A program made the position numbers and the translations under genes. Shown piece by piece: positions 47,461-60,578 of a stretch of DNA of 64,000 nucleotides (position 1 is its first letter; each line of letters starts with the position of its first letter). Under the pieces are notes generated by a model that was given only the letters and a program-made list of their open reading frames with translations, had not been told where the DNA came from and made no database searches. Source of the DNA: Chionis minor (taxonomy: Eukaryota; Chordata; Aves; Charadriiformes; Chionididae); contig VZSF01001524.1 in assembly GCA_013398295.1 (NCBI GenBank), positions 1,707,186 to 1,771,185 on the forward strand, read 5' to 3'.

Positions 47461-50400
47461 TTTGTCTGTACACAAGAAATATTTATCTTCTTAGATGGTG
47501 CAAGACCTCGGTCTACTTTGCTTGGGTGAGAAAGGGTGAGAAGCTGCATTCAAAAGATTCAAATTTTTGGATGACGTGGTCCTTGATATAGCTTTAGCAG
47601 TCAAGGAAGAGCACAACACACCTAGTGTTACTGGTCAGTACAACACCAAGACTTAATTACATATTCAACAGTTCTTGTTTTGCCCTGTGTTTACATGCTT
47701 TTCAATTCTGGAAAAGAAACAGTGTTAAACTACAGTGACCCAAACATGTTCAGACAGCTACTTTAACCTCACATGCCTGCCTTGTTTCTCCTCTTCTTCA
47801 CACTTCCCTCCATTCACCTATCCTTTTCTTTGAAATATTTCTCAGAATCTAATAAACATCTCTGGTCATGAGCTTCTGATAAGATTATCACAAAGTTTTA
47901 AAGGAAGAAAGTATTCCAATTAACTTTCATTTTCACTTTACCTATAGTATTATGTTCTAGAAAATTAATTAAAACCTTCTTTCAAAGGCAAAGTGGCATT
48001 CTCATGTTTTATTTATATATTCCAATTATTCAGATTGTTTTAATGCTGTCCAAAGCCTTCTTTACATGGCACATGATGCTAATTAAATACCTGAAATGTT
48101 CCTTGATAGCATTAATTTCACCACTGATTATATGAAAATAAACTGACTTTGCAGTAGACTTGCCAATAAATGAAGTAGGTCAGAAAAGAAAAAGAACACA
48201 CACTTTCTTGACATTTTTATTTATTTAATCCATGTTTATTTATACCTTTCACCTTCAGTGTGACCTCTTAATATCTAATTGTCACTCCACACCTAAGATA
48301 ACAATTTTCTACCTGCTATTGCCTTTGTATCAATCCGTCATCAGCTTTTGCCAATCAGTTCAGCAGAATTATTTTTGTGTGGTTGTTTCAACAAGAGAAT
48401 AAAGACCAGGCGCAGAAAGAAACTTAGCAGTGTTTGGTATTGCAGGAATGAAACTTTAGCTGCTTAAGGCTGATACTGAATTCAGAAACCGTGTTGGTTT
48501 CCCAGGCTCTTTACCCCTGTGGAGGGGCATTAGATGCTTTAGACAGGAAGGGAGTGACTCACAAACAGAAAGAAAATACGTGCAGAATTTACCCCAGGGA
48601 AGTGCTGAGTCCAGCAGAGACAGCCCCCTCCAGGAACTAGGTACCATACCTTATGCCACAGGGAGTGCAGAACTGTACCTGTAGGGTAGAGTTGTAGAAC
48701 CCCTCTTCTTAAAATTAGGTTATTTTTTGCTTCTATGATGTCATTGGAGAAAGAGATAGCTCTGCCTATTATCATTGCTGGTCCTTTTTATGCATCGGCC
48801 AAACAATTGGAGAACATTAGATGTCAAGAGAATCTAAGGCTTATATATTTCCCTGCTTTACTCAAAAACAAACTTGTTATTGTGTTCCAGGAAGAACCTA
48901 ATTCAAGGTGTTGCAGTGCTTACGAGAATGCTTAATAAACACAGGAAGGGGAAAGACATGGAAAATTAGCTTAAATTAGGGTAAAAATATATATAAAACA
49001 ATGGGGAAGGCTCCAAACAAATTTTCAGTGAAATCCTTTGTTTCCCTAGGGGACTGAGCATCTCTGCAAAATGTGGGGGTTTTTTTCCAATAATTTGGAC
49101 ATACTAATATATGTTGTCAATTTTAAATGTAACTTGGTATTTTAGAAAAATACTATAATTGCACAGCTTTTTTGTAGACAGTTGTATAAAAAGCCCATTA
49201 ACTGTCATTCTTGAATAAGCCAACCTTTGAGAAGGTTTGGAGCTCAGCTGGTTCTTTCTTACCCAGCTAGATAAACTTAATCTTATGCTAAGCCCTCCAC
49301 CCAAACATCTGTCAGTCAGAATGGGAAACAGCAAAAAACTTAGGGGAAAAGGTCATATGAGAGAATAGATGGCCTAATGTACAGGGGAAAGGTGTGAGGA
49401 AGAGACAGGGGTGGAAAAAAGTTTGCAGGACTGGAGGTTAGAGAGAAGAGCGTGTTTGGGTCCTTTCTGGCTGTTGCGTTGTGAATCTGAGATACTGAAA
49501 CTGATGACTTTTGAGAATAAAAGAAACTAGAATTGAATCTGCTGGAGAGTGTTAGTATGTGAGTGAGATTGTAGGGGGAAAATAAAGGATTTATCAAGGG
49601 CAGAAAGCAATATCTAGTTTACTCTTATGCTTTGCACTTGGTCCTGGTGGCTTGTGAGAGTACTACCTGCAAACCACTCACAAAATTATCCTCAGATGAA
49701 ATATGCTGGCAGAGAATTGGCTGTGGATTTCTTCCTTAGTCCTCTTTATATCTTCATGTTTTGTGGTGAGGAAAAGATATTTTTTTCCTTAGTTCCCTTA
49801 TTGTAAAAATATTTTTTATTTCAGTAGCTGTGTGTATGGGCCAAGAAGAGGGAAAATGAGGTAGGAAGTGATGCTTGATCCAGGCAGGTGGATTGCTGTT
49901 GTTAGTTGCAATCAAGTTTCTCAAAACAGTCTTCTGAAGTATGTGACTGATTATTCAAATTTTCTTTTTGTAGAGTTGTAAATTAGTCTACCCCTTAATT
50001 GTACGGGTAATTAAGTTCATCTCAATGAACCTGTGACAGAGGTTAGAATGGGACCAAGGGAATCTGGTTTCTATTTTCCTCTTCTTCCATAAACATTTAA
50101 TTGGCAGAATGTTTAATGAAGTCATAACTTTAATCTCTTTAATCCATCTCTTAAAAAAAGGAAAGATTAATTTAACAAGGTAAACTGTCAGCATTTTTTA
50201 GCAAGTGATATAGAAAGCTGAAGCTGACCACATCTTAAGCAGAAGGAAAAATTGACTGAACAACAGCATGTTTTCCAAAATAGTATAAAACTTGTACTTT
50301 GAGACTTAGGCTGTTTTGTTATAAGCAAAAAAACCCAGAGAGGGTTCATGATCTGTAACACTATCTTTAAAATAGTTGTGTTAAAGCTGATCTTGTAAAA

Positions 50401-51100
50401 TTAATCCTGTAAAAGATGAAGAGATTTTTGAACTGTCAATCTAGATGTCTTTACATTTAGTTCACTTGCATCTTACTGTTCTTATTGGTAGCTGTAATTT
50501 GGGCCTTCTAGGAATCGTAGCTAATCAGGAGGCATGCAATGAATCCACTGACTTTGAAAGACTGCAAGAGGATTATTCATGTCCTTATTCCTACTAAAAA
50601 TGTCCTTGGAATTTTGATTATCTGTTGCCTGTTAGAGTAATTCTTATGAATAACAAGATTTCTAATGGCAGTGCTCCAGTACTTATCAACAGGAGAAAAA
50701 CCATTTGGCCAGTTTGAAGAGGCATGGTGTACTTTAAAGAGAAATACTGAGGGCTTCAGAACTGCCTGTGTTCTTTTGCATTAGCTGCACAGAGCAAACA
50801 GAAACACTGGAAGCAAAGCATCCTGATTGTACAGGATAGCTTCAACGGATGTCTTGGCCATTTTCCTCTTCCCAGTGCAGTGACATCAAGGAAATAGCAT
50901 TGCACTTGGAGAGTCTGTGTTCTCTGAAGAGTTTGTGGCCTGGAACAGAATTGTGCACTCAAGTGATAACTAATAGCAGTGAGTGGTGAAAACATTTTAC
51001 ATAACTGAAACCCAAATGGAATTGCAAAAGGATATGAACTAATGATGCAGAGGAGAAGAGGGTGGAGAAAAGGAAATTGTGTAGACAAAACCTAAAACTT
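47461..51100. other. AT-rich noncoding stretch, no gene seen
   Basis: No gene, exon or repeat family is recognised. The longest frame (50,756-51,088 minus, 110 codons) has no motif. Confidence 0.55.
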
Positions 51101-51430
51101 ACATAAGAGCTCAATACTGGGTCAGACTAAAGGTCTGTCTAGTACAGCATCATATCTTCAGTGCTGGCTAGTACTAAATTCTTAAGAAAATATATGTGTA
51201 AACTAGGCACATTGACAGTATTTAATGTATGGATTTGTCTTCTCAACTTTAAACAGCTAATAGTGTAAGACCTTTATGAATGAGAAGTTGTATTTGGACC
51301 TTTTGTCAGTAGCTATTCATGGACTCACCTCTACCAGTCTAAACCTTACAATCTTTTTGTACTGTTTGCTACAGCATGTTGTGAAGGCCATGAATTACCC
51401 AAATTAATTATATGCTTGTGTGAAAGATGA
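51101..51430 (+). repeat. Ancient sauropsid interspersed-repeat relic
   Basis: The opening ACATAAGAGCTCAATACTGG, GTCAGACTAAAGGTCTGTCT, AGTACAGCATCATATCTTCA follows a phrase dispersed in turtle, crocodilian and bird genomes (ACATAAGAACTGCCATACTG, GGTCAGACCAAAGGTCCATC, TAGCCCAGTATCCTGTCTTC). Further blocks in the expected order are AGTAGCTATTCATGGACTCA (about 51,309) and TGTGTGAAAGATGA (about 51,417). The copy is highly diverged, so it is old. I recall the element but cannot give the family name securely. Confidence 0.55.
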
Positions 51431-53686
51431 TTCAGTCAAAGCTTTTAATAAAAGACCATAGTGGAAACTCCTTGACAATTCAGGTCTGCCATCAACTGTT
51501 TAAGCCTCTGCTACGTGGCTGCTTCAAAAACTTTAACAGAATTTTTAAGACACAAAACCAGTATTACTGTTAGAGGGGTTTTTTTTTCACTCAGTTTATA
51601 TAGACCCCAGTTATTGATAATACACTAATTAAGTTACATTTCATTATAACACCTACTAGTTTGTCTAGGCATGTCAAGGTTTTAAGTTTAAGACTGCTGC
51701 TACTTTTACCCCCTTTAATTATTTTGGTAACAGCACAAGCTCTGTGTGTCTGGTTTTTGAAGGTGTAAGATTAAATATTTGTCCCACGATTTCTGGCTTT
51801 TCTGGTATTTTATTCAGGAAAATCTGTAACATTCCATAAGTGCTTTTGTTTTTAAATTTCAAAATGCATATTCATCATTTAAGTAAGTTGTAATGTAGTC
51901 AGTTGTTTGAAAATGTTTTTATAGGTCTTGACCCTGAACCACACTGACAAAGGTACGAATACCAGTACCTTATCATGCAAAGTACTTCCATTCACAGTTG
52001 GCAATCTTTCTTGCCAACATCATTGAGCTCGGCTTTGTCTAGCATTAGGGAAATATACTGGTGTAATATGGGGGTTGCTTGAGCAGCTCACCAGAGGTTT
52101 ACCTATTCGGGATTCACCTGAATATTTTCCCATGACACCTACGGGCAGCACAACCAACTATGTGATACTGACCACGGGCTGCTCTGCACGGCTCTTCAAG
52201 CGGATAAATGACTTTTTACATTGGTCCATGACAGGTGACATTTTGTAGAACAAAAGCTGTTTACTAGCTTACAGAAATGCCTTTTAGCAAAATGCGTTTA
52301 ATAATCATGTTATATGTATTTTACGTAGTGACATGCTTAGGAGTCATGTTTAACTTGAGCGGGGTATTTTTCTACTAGTTCTGCAGGTACAGTAATAAAT
52401 TCTGAATTATTCTATTTCAGGACAAAGAGTTTTTGTTGTTGTTTGATTCTTTCAGGACTGTTTGACCAAAGAATTAATTTTCAGTCCTTTCTATCTGTCA
52501 GCTGAAGTATAGACCCTGCTGCGGCAACTGAAGGTGATTACTGTTAGCGGTGATGCCACTCCAAACGGCAAAAGAAAAGAGAATGTTCCAAAGCGTCAAA
52601 AAACTCCTGGTGCAAAGTATTTTGCTGCCATCTGATTTTCACCTTCCATGTGCTCCAAGCAAGTAACTGCATCAAGGTGAGATATTTTGAGAGGGATGAT
52701 TGTAGGCCCCGCAAGATGTAATCCAAATTGTAATATTATGCTCTTTCATAGCTGACATAAGTTTAGAAACTACCTCTCACTGAAAGCCGGTATGATATAA
52801 CTTAAACATTAATTTGATGTCCATCTTGCATGGTTTCAATGAAAAGTAACTATACACACAAAATGTATTAAAATATGAACCACACTTCTGAAAATACTTT
52901 CATTTAATTCTTCCACATTATTCTTTATGTATTTAGTTTAAGATGTTAATGCTTCTGATAGAAATCCTCGGCTCCTCCCTAGTTGACTTAAGAAGCATTA
53001 ACTTGGAAGCTGCCTACCTGAGAAAGCAAGCTATCTCCGTGCCAAAAATTGTTTTGGCAATGACACGGCTGACTGACTCCTCTCTTGCAACATTTCACTT
53101 CCACATGCCAGTTTCAGACTGCCATGGATCACGTTCAGTTCTATATGAAGGGACCTTCTGTGATGCTTTTGTTGTAAGCAGTGCTCTCACTCAGGTTTTC
53201 TTCTGTGTTGTTATCATCCTGAGTCTTTGGAGAGATGACTGAAGCACAGTTGTTCTCTTGCCAAAGCTATGGGTGAACCTGACTGATTTCTGAGCCTATT
53301 CTGCCACATTTGCTGCTCCTTTGAAAGAGAACTCAAGTTTAGAGATGTAAGAGAGAACATCAGTGTTCATAAAGCCTCAGCAAAAGACCAAATTGTGTCT
53401 TGATGTGTAGGTATGTTCGCCATCCTTATGAGTCACTCTTGCTATGAGATGAACACCGTGAACTACAAGCGTAATAATAAGAAGAAGACAAATAGCAGGA
53501 AAAACTCCCGGAAAATTGAATACGTCAGGCCACACAATGGTGTGCAAACAAAAGAAACAGAGAAGCCCTGCATATCACGTTTTCATCCTCTGAGAGCCTA
53601 GTTCTTTATCTTTTATGTCCCTGTTTTCTTTCCCAAGTTACGAGGTCTCTGTACCTTCCTAATTGTGGATCAAGGTCTTCCCCCTC
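51431..53686. other. AT-rich noncoding stretch, no gene seen
   Basis: No gene is recognised. The plus frames at 52,943-53,242 (99 codons) and 53,413-53,601 (62 codons) show no domain. Confidence 0.5.
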
Positions 53687-53687
53687 N
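53687..53687. other. Single ambiguous base (N)
   Basis: One N in CCCCCTCNTAATG. It marks an uncertain consensus call next to a C run, not a gap of estimated size. Confidence 0.98.
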
Positions 53688-56600
53688 TAATGTAGTTGTG
53701 ATTATGTACAGGTCTGCCAAGACACAGTCTTCTCCCTTAGTGCCATTTATACTTGGGGTGTACAATTCTGTGTTACAGAGCATAGCTGTGAGTCAGCAGC
53801 TGTGCAGCCCTTGGGTCACATCACTTTTGTGTTTGCCCCTTGTTGTTCCACCCTCCCCACCCTTGAATCTGCAAAGGTCAGCATCCCCGCTCTGTCTATG
53901 GCTGAGCTAAAAAACCTTGAAAAGTGAGATATTATGATTGATTCATCAGGAAAATCACCACTAACAACAACAAAAATTAGTTGAATTTCATGCATGATCA
54001 GGTAAAGAATGCTGGCATGTAACATCATAACTTTGATGCTACTCAAATTTATACATTTCTTAGCTAAGGTACACGCTGTATTTGGAGAAAGGTGAGGGCA
54101 GGGTGGTTTGCAAGACATTCAGAGATGAAGTTCAAATAATTCTTGGAAAAAACAAACAATAGACAATAGATGGGGAAAAATGACACTGATGACAATTATT
54201 AAACACATATAAATAGCACACGATGGAACAAGACTAAGGTATAAAATGATAACAAAACCCCTTTTAAGTGATTGCATACAGTTCAGTTAAATATTTTCAT
54301 ATCTAATAAAAAAAAAATTTTCTAACTCTGGTGGATTTGGAGGTGATTAGAAGTGTTAAAATACTTCAAAAAACATGCTGCATGTATGAAAACAGTAGTT
54401 CCAGTCTTGTCCTAAACAGTAGGATTGAAAACCATATCAGGAAGCCTGTTTTCTTACTATCTCCAGACCTTCTTTGCAGACCAACAATATGTTTATATGC
54501 TTTAGCTAGGATAAGATTCAGATAAGAACCCATTTTGAGATATTTCTTCCAACAGAAGTGACATGGTTCGCAATTTGCCTGTTGCTCAAATGCTTTGTAT
54601 GAAGATCAAAAAAGAAAGCTTTTTTGTAATGTTTCTGTGTGAATCACTGTGGCTTTTTCTTATGTAAAATTATATATTTTTAAATGAAATTTATAGAACT
54701 CTCTTCTGAATGAACCAAAAAATACTATATTTTTTTAATGTTTCTAAAAAGAGAGGCAAGCCAGGCAGTTATGCTGGCTCTGCGTTTGCACTCTGTTTAT
54801 AAACAGTGTTGAGGATAATCCATCATCTCCCCTGAACTTCAAAATGACGACATCTGGACTACATCCTCACAATGGTGTAGCACTGACACTTCAAACAAAT
54901 GCAGAAAAGGGTTTTAAAAAAAAAAGCACTACTTACAACCATCCCATGAGCATAATCATCTGTGTGCAAACAAAAGGCTAAAACACTCATTTTGGCTGGA
55001 AACATTTGAAGTTTCTTTTTTTTTTTTTTCCTTTTCCTTTTTCCTGGCTTTAACTTATTGAACTTTTTAGTTAAGGCAGCCTGAAGGTACTAAATTACAG
55101 ATGGTGTTCACTCATACTAAAATTGAAACCTTCCTCTTTCAAAAGGTAATTGTTTCCAGTTGATGCATGCAACATGAAGTGGGTAAGTCAATCATTTCTA
55201 GAATGAAAATAGCTCTTATATTCCTGAGAAGGGAAACTCCCTGACAAGGTCTCTCTGTCCTAAGAAAAGAGATTGCATGCTCTTTCCTTCACGTATGATT
55301 TAACTTTAAGCGTCAAACCCACCCACAGTAACTTTGGCAGAAACAAATAAAAATACCAAGGGTTCCTTATTATTTACAGTATATGAACGCAAAAACAAAA
55401 ATGGAAAAAAGCAGATTATATATTTGAAAATGTAAATGTTACCCCATAATATTTTAAAACTATCTAAGAAAGACTGGTCCTAGAGATCTAGAGCCTGTAC
55501 CCCTTTTGAAACTGGGAGTATTTTGAACAGCAGTTGTTGTAATTACAAGAATATGTAAACACAATTTACCATTTTACAGTGCACTTGGTTATACACCTAA
55601 CCCATACTGAAAAAAAAAAAAAAGCCTGAATAATAATAATACCTGTTTAAATGAACACTACTAAAGTCAGAAAAAATATAAGAAAGTTAGGTTCGTTCGA
55701 TTACTTTTGATAAGCCTCTTGAAGACATGCACACGAATAGGGGTTTTCTAATTATTTAGCAGCTCCAGATCTAGAGTAGGAAACTGCTTTTTTTCTTTAT
55801 TGTTCAACACAGATGTGAGCACAGACCTTAAAGGGAAATGAACCATTCCTTTTCTCACTGAGGTTCATAAATATATGCTGATAGTAAAGGCATGCTGAGT
55901 TTCAGGAGTCCTCCATCTTATTTCAGCTCTGAAGAAAATGTGCTTTAGGGTTACAAATTCTTCTGCCTCTAAACAACCCCTTATGCAGTTTCCTGCTCTC
56001 ATTGGTGGCTTCTCTCAGCCCCTTCTCTCTGTCCCTGTCCTGGTCTTTTAGTTTCTTGTCCCTGTTTGCTCTCTTGTAAACAAAAATAGGATTAACCACT
56101 TGTATTTGTGTTGTTAAAATCACACCTTTCAGATATTTAGAGCGCTCTTCTTACAAGTAGAAAAGCTGCCATGAATGCATGCTTGCACGTAATGTAAGTA
56201 GCACGGCACACAGACTCTCAGAATAGTTTCTGCCTGTGTTTCTGTAACTGAGATACGAACATCAAGGCCTGAATGCCTGGTGCTTAATTTGAATCATCCG
56301 AGTGAGCTGGGCTCAATCAGTAGTCATGTTTGCTTTATTCAGGAACAAACATACTCCAGCTTACTCCTGCTCCAATGAAAACAAAGCTATTTCCTACTGT
56401 CCGTTTGCACTTTTATTTGCTTTAGCTGAATCAGATAAGAGTTACAGTTTAAGACATGTGAAATCAGCAACAGCTCCCTAAAATTTTTGTTCCACATGGA
56501 TGGCTTGCCTCTCTCTGGGAAGCCATGTTGGCCTGATGATCCTATGTTCCATTGAAGGCTTGTTTTCTCCAGGGGGGGCAAAGAGGAATGAGTTATTTTG

Positions 56601-56710
56601 TGCACAAAGACTGGCCCCACATACAGCTTTGTACAATGATTATAAAACGTTCAAGGTAAGGCATGAGATCTATCTTTCCAGTGGAAGGGGGCAAAAACAC
56701 CTTGTAATTG
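53688..56710. other. AT-rich noncoding stretch, no gene seen
   Basis: Includes T14 at 55,016-55,029 and A14 at 55,610-55,623. No gene or repeat family is recognised. Confidence 0.55.
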
Positions 56711-56801
56711 TAAAAAAAAAAAAAGGGGGGGGGGGATAAAAAAAAAAAAAAAAAAAAGAAAAAAAAAGGAANAAAAAAAAGAAAAAAGAAAAAGAAAGGA
56801 A
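56711..56801 (+). repeat. A-rich low-complexity block with G11 and an ambiguous base
   Basis: A13 (56,712-56,724) is followed by G11 (56,725-56,735), then about 60 bases of A broken by single G bases, with an N at 56,772. The true length is uncertain because such blocks collapse in assembly. Frames over it are artefacts. Confidence 0.93.
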
Positions 56802-57391
56802 CTTTGAATATGTGCAGTGAGGCAGGCGTTCCTTAAGAAAGCTTAGCCCCTGGGCAGCACAAGGCCTGGGTTCTCCCTGGTGTTTTCCTGCTGACCTTCC
56901 TGGCGGCTGGCAGCCCACTGCCAAATCTGCAGAAGGACTGCGGCTGCTGCTGCTGCACACATAAAACCCCAAGCCTCTAGAACATCCTTGGGTTCACAGG
57001 GTATATTACATGATCTTTCAGGCCATCTAAATGCTTGACTTCATGAAACTCAACTGAACAGTTCCTTTTATTTTGCCAGACTCGTGCTCCTGTTTCAGAA
57101 TAGAAGAAGGGCTCGCATGCTGAAAAGCTTACTCTTCTCTTTTTATTCCAAGCTGTGCCAGCTGGTCTGGAAATAGCTATTATCTCCTGCCTATCTTGCT
57201 CCTTGGAAGGAGCAGTGCATGTATCTTGTTGGTGTTTTTATTTTTTCACTTTCAGGACAGATTCATGCAATTAAAAACCTGGTTTCTGTTTTAGCTGAAC
57301 TCCAATAGATAAAAAACCATTTGTAAATCTCCCTCCTTTCTGCAAAATAAACTAAGGACTGACTGAAATTTAAGTTAGAAAAGGCCACTTT
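56802..57391. other. Noncoding stretch with a brief GC-richer start
   Basis: 56,820-56,960 is GC-richer and ends in a (CTG)4 run near 56,945-56,956. The remainder is AT-rich. No gene is supported. Confidence 0.5.
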
Positions 57392-57434
57392 AAAAAAAAA
57401 AAAAAGAAGAAGAAGAAATAGAAAAAAGAAAAAG
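57392..57434 (+). repeat. A14-(GAA)n low-complexity tract
   Basis: A14 passes into GAA units and then A/G mixtures. It is a simple slippage-prone tract. Confidence 0.9.
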
Positions 57435-60400
57435 CACAACGTGTGCCTAAATATTTTGCTGAATATGATGAAATTAAGCATATGCTTAAATGAAAAAGGG
57501 AAATAACATCCTCTTTTGCCCTGCTGGAAGGTCCCTGTTCTTGAGGAGGTGAGGATACCAAGGGAAGGTTTTTAAACAAAGCCATGTTAAGTGAGTAATA
57601 ACAGTTCCCAGGCACAATCTGTTTATCAGGCTGGGAATTAGTCGTACTGCAGATAAACTGTTCTGAATTCTTTCATAGCTCCATTTCTAACTTTATGAAG
57701 AATATCAATTAAAACCAGAAGTGTTAAGAAATTACATGTACATATCATTGTATATCTTCCTAAGATAATTAGAAGTATTCTTATCTCTTAATTAAGCCAC
57801 TGAAACTAAAAGCATAATGCTTAATGTAATTTAAATCAAAGTTGAGGACAACAATAAAAGTGAAGCATGCTAAACTAAGCCTTTTGACCTGGGTGGTGAT
57901 GGTCAATAAGCCTGGGCTCACAGCGTGCTCTAATCATGGATGCATCATCATATGGTGTTTAATAGACTCTCTGTCTACTGGCACTTCCAAAGGCTATCCT
58001 TTAAAAAAAGTTATCACTGAAATTTTGCTTTCTCTGCTCTGTCTATAGTTAAAGACAGAATAAGTGGAACTACAGTAACTGAGAATGTGCTGTTTGTTCT
58101 TCGTGGAAATTGGTGGTTTCAAGTTAATATAGGTAATAGCTAGGTAGTCTAATTAGGCAGTATATGGAAAATTTGCCCATGATTCACAAAATGTTTGTAG
58201 ATTTTAAAATAGTTTAAACAAACCAATTTTAAAAACTGTGGTAATGAAGATACTTTGGCATTTAGCACCTGTGGAAGGTAGATCTTTCTCATCACATTTT
58301 TTTCTCATACATTTGCTTTATGAAAAAGATGCATGGAGAAAAGTCAAAAAGAAATTACACCTCCCTTCTGCATTTTTTTTTAACTTCCAAGGTGCATCCA
58401 AAAAAAGCTAATCATTTTGCAAGAATCAAAAAATAAAAGCTTTTTAAAAGCGTAGCTCTATTTAGTCATTAGTTCTTATGTTGAGAAAATCAGTCTGGCG
58501 GCTTAAAAAAGCAGCCCGATTCAAGGCATTGGGGGTGGTGAAGGGGAAGAAAAGAAGGTGATCTCATTAATAAAACAAAGCATGGAGTGTCTATAAAGAA
58601 GGATGTATTATGTAGGGAATCGAGTGAAGGATGCACTTGAAAGGAAAAGGTGCAGCTTGGATATTTGACCGTAGTTCTTTGAGACAAAGCTTGATTAAAA
58701 AATTGAGAGAACAGTCAATCCTCCATAAATGCATAATTGTATACTGCTGCTTCCCATACAATGGTTCCTTTATGGGTTGCCTCCTGTTCTCTGCTCTATA
58801 CTAAGCTCTAGCTCTGACAGTACAGGTATGACTTGGAGTCTCAAAGATTTTAAACGTTGGGGTTTTTTTTTCAAGCAGACCTCAGATCTTCTGAGCAACA
58901 CAAAGGCTTAGCTTGTTCTGAACCTGGGTTTTTAAAATTCCTCTCAAGTATAAAGAGAAAAAATTAGTACTTTACTACCTGAAATGCAAATAAAACATCC
59001 TTTGACTACAATTATTGAACTCTAGCAAAATATTATTTTAGGCTGGGTAAACTGATGCTAGTTCCGTGCTAAACAGCACTCAAGTCCTACAATAGTAATG
59101 TGGAAACTCACTGGCTGAAGGGGAGGGGTGTGTGTGAAGGGCAATTACTACTCATGATAAAAGCAAAGGAATGCTGCCAAGCAGCAAGTAAGGAAAGCAT
59201 GAAATTAATGGATTGCCCTTGTTGTTTTAATGAAGCCTGCTCATTGTGTAAAAAGAAAGGACTTCAGATTAGGAAATCTCATTTCTGGATTAGGAAAAGA
59301 CCTCCATTGCATCGACCAACTTTTCCCAGAATATATTGTTATATGTAAAGGAAAAACTGTAATTTTCCATCTGCTTGAACACTTCTAGCACTAAAGAAGT
59401 GATGTCTTAATTGAAAAAATATTTAAAGATTTCAATGGCAGGAAGAAAAATTTGGCTTAGAGCAGTTTTACTGTTACTGAGAATTAGTAGATTTGGTGTC
59501 TGTCAGACACTTGAGCAAAATAACCGTTGTCTTAATACCTTATGACTGCACTTGCAGTGTGTCTCTCCAAGCCTCTCCCTGGAGAGATCTGGTAGAGATC
59601 TCTCATCAGCTGAAGTTACTGGCTTTCCATGCTAAGCATTTTGTAGAAGCAGTCGAGTCAGCTCTAAGTATAAAATGCTCGTTAGTTTTCTCATCCAATA
59701 TTAGATCTCACTCAATGAATAATGAATCATGGGTGTGTTGTGTTTCCATCCTTTTTCACCTTTACCACTTACTAATTTTGGAACTTGAAATTTATAATGA
59801 CAGCACTGAGCCAGGGCTCTTGGCTTAGGAAATGAGAATGTTTTAAAAGGCAGCTGAATAGCTGCATCTTGGTTGAATACAGCATTAAGAGTTTAGTCTG
59901 ACCTACATTAAAAACTCAGAAATCTTTTCATTCTGCAGATGAATAGAGAGCCCTAACACTGAGAAAAAGCATGTGTTAATTTCTCTCTAAAACACTAGGA
60001 TACACAGAAATAAAAATGGAAGACATAATGTGGCATTTACCATTACTTGTTTCAGCATGTTATGTGGCAGTACAGTTTATCAGAGTGTTTGCTTTGAAGC
60101 CTAGTATAGTAATCTTCTGTAGATTGGTCAAAGCAGACAATTTGATTTGTCCTATCATGTCTCCTGAATGCCACTAAATTAAAGACCGCTTCTAGATTAT
60201 ATGTTAGATTAGTTGCTAAGTACTATAGCTGAAAGAACACCTGATTAAACTATTGGTAGTTTGTTGATGCTGCAAGCAGATATGGGATTCCCTATTGCAG
60301 TCTGAATGAATTGTAAAGATGCTACATATTTAGACTGCTGATGCATATATAAAATGCAAATATATAATTTTTTAATAAATGTTAAGAACTATGGCTTTGT

Positions 60401-60550
60401 TCTCTCAAATAGTTAAGTAAAAATTAGAAAGGAAATTGTCATCCATGACACTCGTTATGATATAATGTGCAGATGTCTTGCCCTTTTTGCATGCTCCAAG
60501 TAGGAGGGCAGGAATTAAGAGAATAAAATTTTGTCTATTTTTTATCTAGA
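57435..60550. other. AT-rich noncoding stretch, no gene seen
   Basis: No gene is recognised. The 111-codon plus frame at 59,493-59,828 has no domain, and the 82-codon frame at 59,100-59,348 has scattered cysteines without a zinc-finger spacing. A tight hairpin at 59,582-59,604 is listed separately. Confidence 0.55.
59582..59604. repeat. 9-bp-arm perfect hairpin
   Basis: GAGAGATCT, loop GGTAG, AGATCTCTC. Just upstream CTCTCC and GGAGAG offer a competing small hairpin (about 59,572-59,586), so the strand could switch between two folds. No adjacent gene gives it a role. Confidence 0.8.
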
Positions 60551-60578
60551 ATTATATATATATTTTTATATATATAAT
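60551..60578. repeat. Perfect AT cruciform sequence
   Basis: ATTATATATATA, loop TTTT, TATATATATAAT: 12-bp perfect arms composed only of A and T. Such inverted AT repeats extrude easily as cruciforms. Confidence 0.9.

Noticed and set aside
55691..55712. tRNA B-box-like GGTTCGTTCGATTAC
   Set aside because: No cloverleaf stems or A-box at the proper distance upstream.
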